NCBI RefSeq assembly: GCF_900100885.1
Contig: NZ_LT629692.1
Location: forward strand, 2,914,001 to 2,978,000
Reading direction: 5' to 3'
Source of the DNA: Microbacterium pygmaeum
GTDB taxonomy: Bacteria > Actinomycetota > Actinomycetes > Actinomycetales > Microbacteriaceae
Length of the DNA stretch: 64,000 nucleotides
How positions within the stretch are numbered: the first letter of the stretch is position 1; the number at the start of each line of letters is the position of its first letter. The notes under the pieces are model-generated. The model was not told the origin of the DNA. It made no database searches and saw only the letters and a program-made list of their open reading frames with translations. Below, piece by piece: positions 55,350-62,962 of this stretch. A program made the position numbers and the translations under genes.

Positions 55350-55635
55350 GCGGAACTCCTCTTCGTGCGGGTGTCGGCCACCGCGAAGCGGGATGCATCG
55401 CGGGCGGAAGAGAGACTCGATTCCACCCGCACGGCGCCCGAGCGCCGGCTGTTCACCCGGTATCCGTCGGAGTCTGCACGCATGCGTTCCGCCGATGGCT
55501 ACCCCAGACCGCAAGCGGTCGGGGCGGAGTGCGTTACCCGGTAGCCTGGAGCGGCAAGCGCGGGTGGGATGTGATCCTCTTTCGTTCCGAAGCACGACGC
55601 TTCGGAGCCCGGCACAGTCTAGCAGAGAGTGACAC
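55350..55635 (-). promoter_or_regulatory. infC leader and promoter region
   Basis: About 285 bp before the infC ATC. A -10-like TAGACT is at 55621-55616 (minus strand), but no good -35 is seen. Just after it a perfect 8 bp stem (TCCGAAGC / GCTTCGGA) spans 55586-55606. The remaining leader has further G+C-rich dyads. The long leader fits regulation by IF-3/L20-type feedback. Confidence 0.4.
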
Positions 55636-56055
55636 GTGGACACGATTCGAGACGGCGACGATGACCTGCGAGCCGGGCAGCTGGCCGCGGATGCCGATCG
55701 TCAGGCGCGCTGGGAGGCGCAGGAGCGCGCGGCCGCAGCGGCGAGCCGCGACATCGCGGATGTGCCGGCCGTCGAGGTGATCACCACCGCCGCCGTGCAT
55801 CTGATGAGTGCCGCCGCCGTGAAGGTGGGCTTGGCCGACGATCCGGACACCGAGCTCGACCTCGACGAGGCGCGCAAGCTCATCAACGCCCTGGCCGGGC
55901 TCATCACGGCCGCCGCGCCGGAGATCAGCGATATGCACGCCCGCTCGCTCCGCGACGGCCTGCGCTCGCTGCAACTGGCGTTCCGCGAGGCCTCCGTCAT
56001 CGAGGACCCCATCGGTTCCGGTCCGGGCGAAAAATGGACGGGACCTGTCACCTAG
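55636..56055 (+). CDS. DUF1844 family protein
   Basis: A 139-residue protein: VITTAAVHLMSAAAVKVGLA and DLDEARKLINALAGLITAAA are the DUF1844 pattern. Mostly helical, acidic, no signal peptide. The family is widespread near infC in Actinobacteria but uncharacterised. GTG 55636 start; it diverges from infC and its end overlaps the decarboxylase gene by 4 bp. Confidence 0.85.
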   Translation: MDTIRDGDDDLRAGQLAADADRQARWEAQERAAAAASRDIADVPAVEVITTAAVHLMSAAAVKVGLADDPDTELDLDEARKLINALAGLITAAAPEISDMHARSLRDGLRSLQLAFREASVIEDPIGSGPGEKWTGPVT

Positions 56056-57434
56056 CCACTGATGCCCAGCGCCGCCGCTCCGCGGCGGACGGCATCGACC
56101 GTGCGCCGGACCGCCTCCGCGTCGGTCCCCCGGTTGCTGACCGCGAATCGGATGACGGTGCGTCCGCGCCACGTCGATGACGACGCCCACGCAGTGCCCT
56201 CGGCACGCAGCCAGTCCCCCAGGGCTGCGGTGAGCGCGCCATCCCCCGCCGTGACGCACACCTGTGTGAAGACGACGTCGTTCACCACCGCCAGCCCGGG
56301 AACTCGGCGGAATCCTGCGGCGAGGCCGGCGGCGGCGTCGACGAGCCCGTCCACCAGCTCGACGACACCGTCGCGCCCGAGAGAACGGAGTGCCGCCCAC
56401 ACCGGCACGCCGCGCGCCCGGCGCGAAAGCTCGGGAGTGTGGTCGTAGGGGTCGGACACCTCCGCGACGGCGGGCAGGTACGCAGCGTGCGCGCCGAGTG
56501 CGGCCGCCATCGCACCCTCGTCGCGGACGATCGCCACGCCGCAGTCATACGGGACATTGAGCGTCTTGTGCGCATCGGTGGCCCACGAGTCGGCGCGGTC
56601 CATTCCCGTCACGAGGTGCCGCAGCTTCGAGCTGGCGGCCGCCCACAGGCCGAAGGCGCCGTCGACGTGCACCCACGCATCCGCCGCTCGGGCGACGTCG
56701 ATGGCGGCGGCGAAGTCGTCGAAGGCCCCGGAGTGCACGTCGCCCGCCTGCAGCGCCACGATGGCGGGTCCATCGTGCCCGGCGAGCGCGCGCTCGAGAC
56801 CATCCACGTCGATGCGTCCCTCGCTGTCGCCGCCGACGGTCGTCGGGGTTCCGAGTCCCACCATGCGTCCGGCCAGCACGACCGAGGTGTGCACGCCGTC
56901 GCCGGCCAGAAACCGGATCGTCGGCGCAGCCTGCAGGCCGGCGACCGGGTCATGGCCGCGCACCCGCAGCACCGCGTCGCGGGCGGCGACGAGGCAGGAC
57001 ATGTTGGCGCTCGTGGCCCCGGTGACGAACCCGACCCCGCTGCCCGCCGGAAGGCCGAGCGCCTCGAGCAGCCATTCGGCCGCGACCTCCTCGACGGCAG
57101 CCGTCCCCGGCGTCGGCTGCCGCGACCCGGTGTTCTGATCCCATGCGGAGACGAGCCAGTCCGCCCCGAGCGATGCGGGATACACGCCGCCGATGACGAA
57201 TCCGTAGAAGCGGGGCGATGCCAGCGCCATCAGCCCCGGTTCGACGATGTCCGCCAGTTCATCGACGACCGCCGTCGCATCGACGCCGGTCCGACTCCAT
57301 CCCCGGTCGATGCGGTCGAGGATGCCGTCCACATCGAGCTGTGGATGGATCGGGCGCTCGGCGACGGTGTCCAGCCACGACTGCGCGCGCCGATGCGCGG
57401 CATCCAGCACGTCGCGGTATTCGTCCTCCGCCAT
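56052..57434 (-). CDS. PLP-dependent group II decarboxylase (aromatic-amino-acid/tyrosine type)
   Basis: A 460-residue fold-type I PLP enzyme. GAFGLWAAASS follows the PLP-aspartate (Asp258 in VHVDGA), and Lys290 in DAHKTLNVPYDCG forms the Schiff base. VTGATSANMSCLVAARDAVL binds the phosphate. The match is to pyridoxal-dependent decarboxylases acting on aromatic or acidic amino acids; the real substrate is open and some members act as aldolases or desulfinases. ATG 57434 chosen over an earlier one because the fold begins at AEDEYRDVLD. Confidence 0.85.
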   Translation of the reverse strand: MAEDEYRDVLDAAHRRAQSWLDTVAERPIHPQLDVDGILDRIDRGWSRTGVDATAVVDELADIVEPGLMALASPRFYGFVIGGVYPASLGADWLVSAWDQNTGSRQPTPGTAAVEEVAAEWLLEALGLPAGSGVGFVTGATSANMSCLVAARDAVLRVRGHDPVAGLQAAPTIRFLAGDGVHTSVVLAGRMVGLGTPTTVGGDSEGRIDVDGLERALAGHDGPAIVALQAGDVHSGAFDDFAAAIDVARAADAWVHVDGAFGLWAAASSKLRHLVTGMDRADSWATDAHKTLNVPYDCGVAIVRDEGAMAAALGAHAAYLPAVAEVSDPYDHTPELSRRARGVPVWAALRSLGRDGVVELVDGLVDAAAGLAAGFRRVPGLAVVNDVVFTQVCVTAGDGALTAALGDWLRAEGTAWASSSTWRGRTVIRFAVSNRGTDAEAVRRTVDAVRRGAAALGISG

Positions 57435-57512
57435 GCGCCACCTCCGCGATCCGACCGAACCGGACGCCACGATCCTCCGCCTCCGCGAGGCTCAGCGCAA
57501 CGCGCTCGGCGC

Positions 57513-58331
57513 TCAGGCGGAGCGGATCAGCTTCACGGTGAGCGAGTCGACCAGGACCGCGATCCGGTCATCGGCAGCCCACTTGCGGGCCAGTCGCGCG
57601 AGGACCGCGTCCAGCTCGGACTGCTCCAGGCCGTGGATGAGCTCCAAGCGGACGATGAGTTCGGGTCCGCGGCCGCGGGACTGCGGGTCACCCGCCTCGA
57701 CCGCGAGGTCGAGCACGGCCAGTTCGCCGCCGATGCTCTCCTGCAGGCCGGTGAAGACCTCGGGAGATCGGAAGCTCGGCTCCCAGCGCTGCTGCTGCGC
57801 GATCGCCCAGACGGCGGGTCGCCGCACGACGAACTCGGTTTCTGAGCCCGGATCGACCACGATGAGGTCGGTGTCATCGGCTGCCGCCGCGACCGCGGTG
57901 CGCACGCCGTCGGCGGGGACCGGGCGAGCCGTGGCATCCCACTGCGTCATCGCCGCCATGGAGGTGAACACCGGCAGCACCCGTCGCCCGTCGGGAGCGG
58001 CGACGGTCACGATCGAGAGTTCCTGCGTCTTGTCGACGCGCAGGCCGGAGGCCGAAACGCCCTCCTGGCCCTTTTCCGCGACCAGCGGGATCAGGAGCCG
58101 CGCCGCACGGTACGCATCGATGACCTCGACCGGATCCCCGGAACCGGAGCGGAAGGCGGTGAGCGCGGCGAGCAGCGCTGGATCGGCCGACCCGTCGTCT
58201 CCGGAGTGGGGGTTCGGTTCGAATCGCCGCCCCTCCCACGGCACGCCGGCGGAGTCTGCGGACGGGGTGTGGATGGCATCGGCGTCCGAGTGGACGCCGT
58301 GCGGATCGTGCGGATCAGTGTCCGGCGACAT
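57513..58331 (-). CDS. SseB-family protein
   Basis: A 272-residue protein with an N-terminal disordered acidic stretch (to about 45) and an SseB-like domain: ALLAALTAFRSGSGDPVEVI, AARLLIPLVA, then QELSIVTVAAPDGRRVLPVF and MTQWDATARPVP. The C-terminal part PELIVRLELIHGLEQ resembles the SseB C-terminal half. It overlaps the priA stop by 17 bp, a constant arrangement in Actinobacteria. SseB function is unknown. Confidence 0.82.
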   Translation of the reverse strand: MSPDTDPHDPHGVHSDADAIHTPSADSAGVPWEGRRFEPNPHSGDDGSADPALLAALTAFRSGSGDPVEVIDAYRAARLLIPLVAEKGQEGVSASGLRVDKTQELSIVTVAAPDGRRVLPVFTSMAAMTQWDATARPVPADGVRTAVAAAADDTDLIVVDPGSETEFVVRRPAVWAIAQQQRWEPSFRSPEVFTGLQESIGGELAVLDLAVEAGDPQSRGRGPELIVRLELIHGLEQSELDAVLARLARKWAADDRIAVLVDSLTVKLIRSA

Positions 58332-59061
58332 CCAGGGCCTCTGCGAGCGTGAACGCGCCCGCATAGAGCGCCTTGCCGACGATCGCGCCCTCGACGCCAA
58401 GCGGGACGAGGTCTCGCAACGCGGCGATGTCATCCAGACTCGACACGCCACCCGAGGCGACCACGGGCTTCGTCGTGCGGGAGGTGAGCTCGCGCAGCAG
58501 CTCGACGTTCGGCCCCTTGAGCGTGCCGTCCTTCGTGACGTCGGTGACGACGTAGCGGCTGCAGCCGGCGTCCTCCAGCCGCTCCAGCACGGTCCACAGG
58601 TCCCCGCCGTCGCGCGTCCAGCCGCGCGCGGCGAGGGTCGTGCCGCGAACGTCCAGGCCCACGGCGATCGCATCGCCGTATCGTCCGATGACATCCGCCG
58701 CCCACTCGGGGTTCTCCAGGGCAGCCGTGCCGAGGTTGATCCGCGTCGCGCCGCTCTCCAGCGCGTCCTCGAGCGTGCGGTCGTCGCGGATGCCGCCGGA
58801 GAGTTCGACCTGGACGCCCTTGACCTGCTTGATCACCTTGCGCAGGATCGCCGCGTTGTTCCCGCGGCCGAATGCGGCGTCGAGGTCCACGAGGTGGATC
58901 CAGTCCGCGCCCTGACGGGTCCATTCCAGAGCCGCATCCACGGGGTCGCCGTAGTTGGTCTCCGTTCCGGCCTCGCCCTGGGTCAGACGCACGGCCTTGC
59001 CCCCCGCGACATCGACGGCGGGCAGCAGGATCAGCTCAGGCGTGGACGCGAAATCGTTCAT
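58315..59061 (-). CDS. priA: phosphoribosyl isomerase A (HisA/TrpF, PriA)
   Basis: A 248-residue barrel isomerase of histidine synthesis. In Actinobacteria lacking trpF this enzyme (PriA) also serves tryptophan synthesis. LLPAVDVAGGKAVRLTQGEA has the first catalytic Asp (17), VTDVTKDGTLKGPN the second; VELSGGIRDD and ASGGVSSLDD bind the phosphates. It follows hisH after 54 bp. Dual use is inferred from the phylum. Confidence 0.93.
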   Translation of the reverse strand: MNDFASTPELILLPAVDVAGGKAVRLTQGEAGTETNYGDPVDAALEWTRQGADWIHLVDLDAAFGRGNNAAILRKVIKQVKGVQVELSGGIRDDRTLEDALESGATRINLGTAALENPEWAADVIGRYGDAIAVGLDVRGTTLAARGWTRDGGDLWTVLERLEDAGCSRYVVTDVTKDGTLKGPNVELLRELTSRTTKPVVASGGVSSLDDIAALRDLVPLGVEGAIVGKALYAGAFTLAEALDVAGH

Positions 59062-59115
59062 GGCTCCTCGTGCGAGACGCGGCCGGAGCAGTGGGCTGCG
59101 GCGGATGGCACGAGT

Positions 59116-59823
59116 TCAGAGGTTAGCCCGACCGAGCCCGCCGATCCAATTGGACAGCAGCCGGATGCCGGCATCCCCGGACTTCTCCGGGTGGAACTGC
59201 GTCGCCGAGAGCGGGCCGTTCTCCACGGCCGCCAAGAACGGGCCGCCGTAGTCGCACCAGGTCAGCTGCGCGTCGGGAAACGGCGGCTGCACGTCCAGCA
59301 GCCAGTTCTGCGCGGCGAACGAGTGCACGAAGTAGAAGCGCTCCGCCTCCAGTCCGCGGAACAGACGCGACTCCGGCGGAGCAGAGACGGTGTCCCATCC
59401 CATGTGCGGCAGCACCGGGGCATCCAGTTCGGTCACGACGCCCGGCCATTCCCCGAGCCCCTCGGTGTCCACGCCGCGTTCCACCCCGCGCTCGAAGAGC
59501 ACCTGCATGCCCACGCAGATCCCCAGCACCGGCCGGCCGCCCGCCAGCCGCCGCTCGATGAGCTGGTCTCCGCGGCTCTCGCGCAACGCGTCCATGACCG
59601 CCCGGAAGGCGCCGACCCCCGGAACGACGAGCCCGTCGGCGTCGGCGACGAGTCCTCGATCAGAAGTGAGCCTGGCATCCGCGCCGGCGGCGATGAGCGC
59701 CTTCACCGCGGAGTGGACGTTGCCGGACCCGTAGTCCAGGACGGCGACGAGCGGCCGGTCGCCGGTTTCGAAGCCGGCATTGGTGTCGGGGGTGGTGCCG
59801 TCGTCGATGTCGGCGTGCGTCAC
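59116..59823 (-). CDS. hisH: imidazole glycerol phosphate synthase, glutaminase subunit
   Basis: A 235-residue class I amidotransferase. Cys103 in GICVGMQ, His211 and Glu213 in FHPEKSG form the triad; VLDYGSGNVHS is the N-terminal motif. Supplies ammonia to HisF, which is not in the window. The first 20 residues are an extra disordered tail. It overlaps hisB by 4 bp. Confidence 0.95.
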   Translation of the reverse strand: MTHADIDDGTTPDTNAGFETGDRPLVAVLDYGSGNVHSAVKALIAAGADARLTSDRGLVADADGLVVPGVGAFRAVMDALRESRGDQLIERRLAGGRPVLGICVGMQVLFERGVERGVDTEGLGEWPGVVTELDAPVLPHMGWDTVSAPPESRLFRGLEAERFYFVHSFAAQNWLLDVQPPFPDAQLTWCDYGGPFLAAVENGPLSATQFHPEKSGDAGIRLLSNWIGGLGRANL

Positions 59824-60434
59824 AGCGCGCCCTTCGTACTCGGCACGCCCTCCACCAGCGCATCCAGAGCCTTCGCCTGCCGGAACGCGCGTGCGAACGC
59901 CTTGTACTCGGCCTCGGCGATGTGGTGCGGGTCGCGCCCGGCGAGAACGGTCACGTGGACCGTCATCCCCGCGTGGAAGGAGATCGCCTCGAATGTGTGG
60001 CGCACGAGGGAGCCGGTGAAGTGTCCGCCGATGAGGTGGAACTCGTATCCGGCGGGCTCGCCGCCGTGCACGAGGTACGGACGCCCGCTGATGTCGACCA
60101 CCGCCTGCGCAAGCGCCTCGTCCAGCGGGACGAGGGCATCGCCGTACCGCGAGATCCCGGCCTTGTCGCCGAGCGCCTCGCGGATCGCCTGCCCGAGCAC
60201 GATCGCGACATCCTCCACGGTGTGGTGCGCGTCGATCTCCGTGTCACCGGATGCCCGAACGGTGAGGTCGGTGAGCGAATGCTTGGCGAACGCGGTCAGC
60301 AGGTGATCGAAGAACGGGACGGTGGTGTCGATGTGACTGCGACCGGTGCCGTCGAGGTCGAGTTCGAGTTCCACCGTGGACTCGCTCGTGGAGCGACGCA
60401 GCGAGGCGGTGCGGGCGGCGTCGGAGCGGGTCAT
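59820..60434 (-). CDS. hisB: imidazoleglycerol-phosphate dehydratase
   Basis: A 204-residue IGPD without the phosphatase fusion of E. coli. Manganese motifs DAHHTVEDVAIVLG and DPHHIAEAEYKAFAR are complete, as is FFDHLLTAFAKHS. It overlaps hisC and hisH by 4 bp each. Confidence 0.96.
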   Translation of the reverse strand: MTRSDAARTASLRRSTSESTVELELDLDGTGRSHIDTTVPFFDHLLTAFAKHSLTDLTVRASGDTEIDAHHTVEDVAIVLGQAIREALGDKAGISRYGDALVPLDEALAQAVVDISGRPYLVHGGEPAGYEFHLIGGHFTGSLVRHTFEAISFHAGMTVHVTVLAGRDPHHIAEAEYKAFARAFRQAKALDALVEGVPSTKGAL

Positions 60435-61525
60435 GAGCCCGATCCTATCGACGCGAGCGCGTCCAGGAAGGCGGTCGTCTCAGCCTCCGTGCCCGCGGTC
60501 ACGCGCAAGTGGTGCGGTATTCCGACATCGCGGATGAGGACACCCGCGTCGTACAGGGCCTGCCAGGTCCGAGCCGAGTCCTCGACCCCGCCGAACAGCA
60601 CGAAATTCGTCCAGGACTCGTACGCGTCGTACCCGAGTGCTTCCACCGTGGCGGAGATGCGATCGCGCTGCGCGACGATCTCATCGACCATCCGGAGCAT
60701 GGTGTCGGCGTGGGTCAGCGCCGCGGTCGCGGCCGCCTGGGTGAGCGCGCTCAGGTGGTACGGGAGGCGCACGAGGCGCAGCGCGTCGATGACTGCCGGG
60801 TCGGCGGCGAGGTACCCCACGCGCGCTCCGGCGAAAGCGAAGGCCTTGCTCATGGTTCGAGACACGACCAGGCGTTCCCGTCCCGGCAGCAGCATGAGGG
60901 CAGATCCCTCATCGCGCGGCGCGAACTCCTGGTACGCCTCGTCGACGACGACGATGCCGGATGCCGCGTCGTAGACGGCTTCGATCACGTCGATGGACAT
61001 CGGGGTTCCGGTGGGATTGTTCGGCGCGCACAGGAACACGACATCGGGATCGGCTGCTTCGACTTGCGCGGCTGCGCTGTCGGCGTCGACGCTGAAGTCC
61101 TGGTCCCGGTGGCCGGCGATCCAGCTCGCGCCGGTGGCGCGCGCGAGCAAGGGATACATCGAGTAGGTCGGCGAAAAGCCGAACGCCGAGCGCCCCGGTC
61201 CGCCGAAGGCCTGCAGCACATGCTGCAGCACCTCGTTGGAGCCGTTGGCAGCCCAGAGCTGATCGCGGGTCAAGCCGTAGCCGAGGTACTCGGCGAATCC
61301 CTCGCGAAGGGCGGTGAACTCACGATCCGGGTAGCGGTTGACATCCCGCAGGGCGAGCGCAACTGCGTCGAGGATGTCGTCTGCGACCTCTTGGGGAACC
61401 GGGTGAGTGTTCTCGTTGACATTCAGCGTGATCGGCAGCATCGCCTGCGGGGCGCCATAGGGCGTCATCCCCCGAAGATCGTCACGGATGGGCAGGTCGT
61501 CGAGGCTCGCACTCACCTCCCCCAT
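60431..61525 (-). CDS. hisC: histidinol-phosphate aminotransferase
   Basis: A 364-residue fold-type I aminotransferase. NPTGTPM contacts PLP, VVDEAYQEFAP carries the Asp/Tyr, and SRTMSKAFAFAGARVGY has the PLP Lys and phosphate Arg. The first his gene here; hisD, which is upstream of hisC in M. tuberculosis, is absent and the LysM gene lies there instead (45 bp gap). Confidence 0.95.
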   Translation of the reverse strand: MGEVSASLDDLPIRDDLRGMTPYGAPQAMLPITLNVNENTHPVPQEVADDILDAVALALRDVNRYPDREFTALREGFAEYLGYGLTRDQLWAANGSNEVLQHVLQAFGGPGRSAFGFSPTYSMYPLLARATGASWIAGHRDQDFSVDADSAAAQVEAADPDVVFLCAPNNPTGTPMSIDVIEAVYDAASGIVVVDEAYQEFAPRDEGSALMLLPGRERLVVSRTMSKAFAFAGARVGYLAADPAVIDALRLVRLPYHLSALTQAAATAALTHADTMLRMVDEIVAQRDRISATVEALGYDAYESWTNFVLFGGVEDSARTWQALYDAGVLIRDVGIPHHLRVTAGTEAETTAFLDALASIGSGS

Positions 61526-61570
61526 GGTAGACGGCGGGCGCGGCGCCTCGTCTCAACGGCCGCCGCGCTG

Positions 61571-61930
61571 CTACGGGGTGGCGTACTCGCCGGGAACGGC
61601 CAGTACCTGGCCGGCCGAGATCTCGGCGCCCTGCAGTGCATTCAGGCGGACGATCGCGTCGACGACGTCGCGCGGGTCGGCAGCGGGAGCCACGTCCTCG
61701 GCGATCGACCAGAGCGAATCGCCGGCACCGACCACGACTGAGCTGAACTGACCGGCGGGCGCGGCCTCGTCGCGAGATGCCAGCGCGGCGCCGCCGCTGA
61801 CGACGGCGATGCCGAGCGCGATGACGGCGGGGAGGGCGGCGAGGGTCGCCAGCGTACGACGCCCACGAATGGTCAGACGCAGACGAGTCGACGGCGAGCG
61901 GGTGAACGCGTCGGTCGTGATGGCGGTCAT
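61571..61930 (-). CDS. LysM protein divergent from lexA (ChiZ/DivS/YneA-like)
   Basis: A 119-residue membrane protein with N-terminal basic region, a single hydrophobic helix (about 28-51) and a LysM domain at 66-113 (GAGDSLWSIAEDVAP, NALQGAEISAGQVLAVP). Divergent position from lexA and this make-up match the SOS-induced cell-division inhibitors ChiZ (mycobacteria), DivS (Corynebacterium) and YneA (Bacillus). Strong RBS AAGGAGG. So it probably delays division after DNA damage. It is followed by hisC on the same strand. Confidence 0.8.
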   Translation of the reverse strand: MTAITTDAFTRSPSTRLRLTIRGRRTLATLAALPAVIALGIAVVSGGAALASRDEAAPAGQFSSVVVGAGDSLWSIAEDVAPAADPRDVVDAIVRLNALQGAEISAGQVLAVPGEYATP

Positions 61931-61949
61931 GTCGTCCTCCTTGTGCGGG

Positions 61950-61999
61950 GAGAGATTCGCATCCTTCGCTCGGCCGGGAGCGGCGGATGCGAATCTCTC
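61950..61999 (-). promoter_or_regulatory. 15 bp perfect stem-loop in LysM-gene leader
   Basis: GAGAGATTCGCATCC and its exact complement (61985-61999) flank a 20-base loop that can itself pair. It ends 20 bp before the ATG, right next to the AAGGAGG site, so as RNA it could hide or stabilise the start. Confidence 0.75.
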
Positions 62000-62001
62000 T
62001 T

Positions 62002-62017
62002 CCGAAGCTATATTCGA
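62002..62017. promoter_or_regulatory. candidate SOS (LexA) box
   Basis: Minus strand TCGAATATAGCTTCGG agrees with TCGAAC-N4-GTTCGA at 9 of 12 defined positions and covers the presumed -10 of the LysM gene. Confidence 0.45.
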
Positions 62018-62033
62018 TATTCTCGGTTGTCAA
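62005..62033 (-). promoter_or_regulatory. promoter of LysM gene
   Basis: TTGACA at 62033-62028 (minus strand), 17 bp spacer, TAGCTT at 62010-62005. The -35 overlaps the palindrome at 62022-62038. Confidence 0.55.
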
Positions 62034-62038
62034 CCGAG
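62022..62038. promoter_or_regulatory. 17 bp palindrome between LysM gene and lexA
   Basis: CTCGGTTGTCAACCGAG, 8 bp arms around one base, over the -35 of the LysM gene and about 150 bp upstream of lexA. It does not match the LexA consensus, so another regulator is likely. Confidence 0.6.
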
Positions 62039-62189
62039 GGTTTCGGAGCGGATGTTTCGAAGGCGACACGCGCGCGGACTCCCGGGAACACCGACCGAAA
62101 CCGGATACGGTTTCGATAGGAACACCACATCACGGGCCTCCGACATTCGAAGACCGATGCCCATGCGAGGGCGGATAGGAGCCGGCACC

Positions 62190-62870
62190 ATGACCGACAC
62201 GACCGGTCGGGACAAGCCGCAGACGCGTCGGCGCAAGAGCCTCAGCGACAAGCAGCTGGCCATCCTCGAAGTCATCCAGCGCTCCATCGCCCGGCACGGC
62301 TATCCGCCGAGCATGCGCGAGATCGGCGACGCCGTGGACCTCAAGTCGCTCTCCAGCGTCACCCATCAGCTCAACCAGCTCGAGCTGAGCGGGTACCTGC
62401 GCCGCGATCCCGGCAAGACCCGCGCGATGGAGGTGCTGATCGACCTTCCCGGCACGTCGACGGAGAACCCGGCGGACAGCGCTCCGGCAGTCGGGGACGC
62501 GGCGATGGTGCCTCTGGTCGGCCGCATCGCCGCGGGCGTGCCGATCACCGCCGAGCAGCACGTGGAGGAGATCTTCCCGCTTCCGCGCCAACTTGTGGGC
62601 AAGGGCGACCTGTTCATGCTGAAGGTGTCCGGCGAGTCGATGATCGATGCGGCCATCTGCGACGGCGACTGGGTGGTCGTGCGCCAGCAGCAGACCGCGG
62701 AGAACGGCGACATCGTCGCGGCCATGCTCGACGAGGAGGCGACGGTCAAGACCTTCCGTCAGCGCGACGGTCACACCTGGCTGCTCCCCCGCAACTCGGC
62801 GTTCGAACCGATCCTCGGCGACGACGCCGTGGTGCTCGGCAAAGTCGTGGCGGTGCTGCGAGCCGTCTGA
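62190..62870 (+). CDS. lexA: SOS repressor LexA
   Basis: A 226-residue repressor/protease. The winged HTH is residues 18-85 (YPPSMREIGDAVDLKSLSSV). The self-cleavage site is Ala115-Gly116 in GRIAAGVP; catalytic Ser150 in SGESMI and Lys187 in ATVKTF are present. RecA-stimulated autocleavage derepresses SOS genes. ATG 62190 with AGGAG eight bases upstream. Divergent from the LysM gene over a 259 bp control region. Confidence 0.97.
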   Translation: MTDTTGRDKPQTRRRKSLSDKQLAILEVIQRSIARHGYPPSMREIGDAVDLKSLSSVTHQLNQLELSGYLRRDPGKTRAMEVLIDLPGTSTENPADSAPAVGDAAMVPLVGRIAAGVPITAEQHVEEIFPLPRQLVGKGDLFMLKVSGESMIDAAICDGDWVVVRQQQTAENGDIVAAMLDEEATVKTFRQRDGHTWLLPRNSAFEPILGDDAVVLGKVVAVLRAV

Positions 62871-62962
62871 GAACGGTCACCCGCAAGATCACCCGATCGG
62901 GGTGGGATGCGGGAACGCCCTCTGGGCCATGATGAGGATCATCCGTTCGAAGGGGATGCGTC

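Noticed and set aside
55350..55643. IF-3 with a 98-residue N-terminal extension from ATG 55643
   Set aside because: The extra part is Arg/Cys/Ser-rich noise with no family match and crosses the divergent gene start; ATC 55349 has a proper ribosome site.
57247..60306. A 1019-codon open frame on the plus strand
   Set aside because: It runs antisense to the decarboxylase, SseB-like, priA, hisH and hisB genes, which have full family motifs. Its Arg/Ser/Pro-rich translation is what high-G+C codon bias gives on the other strand.
61950..61999. Inverted repeats as ends of a small transposon
   Set aside because: Only 20 bases separate the arms and no target-site duplication is seen; a leader hairpin fits better.
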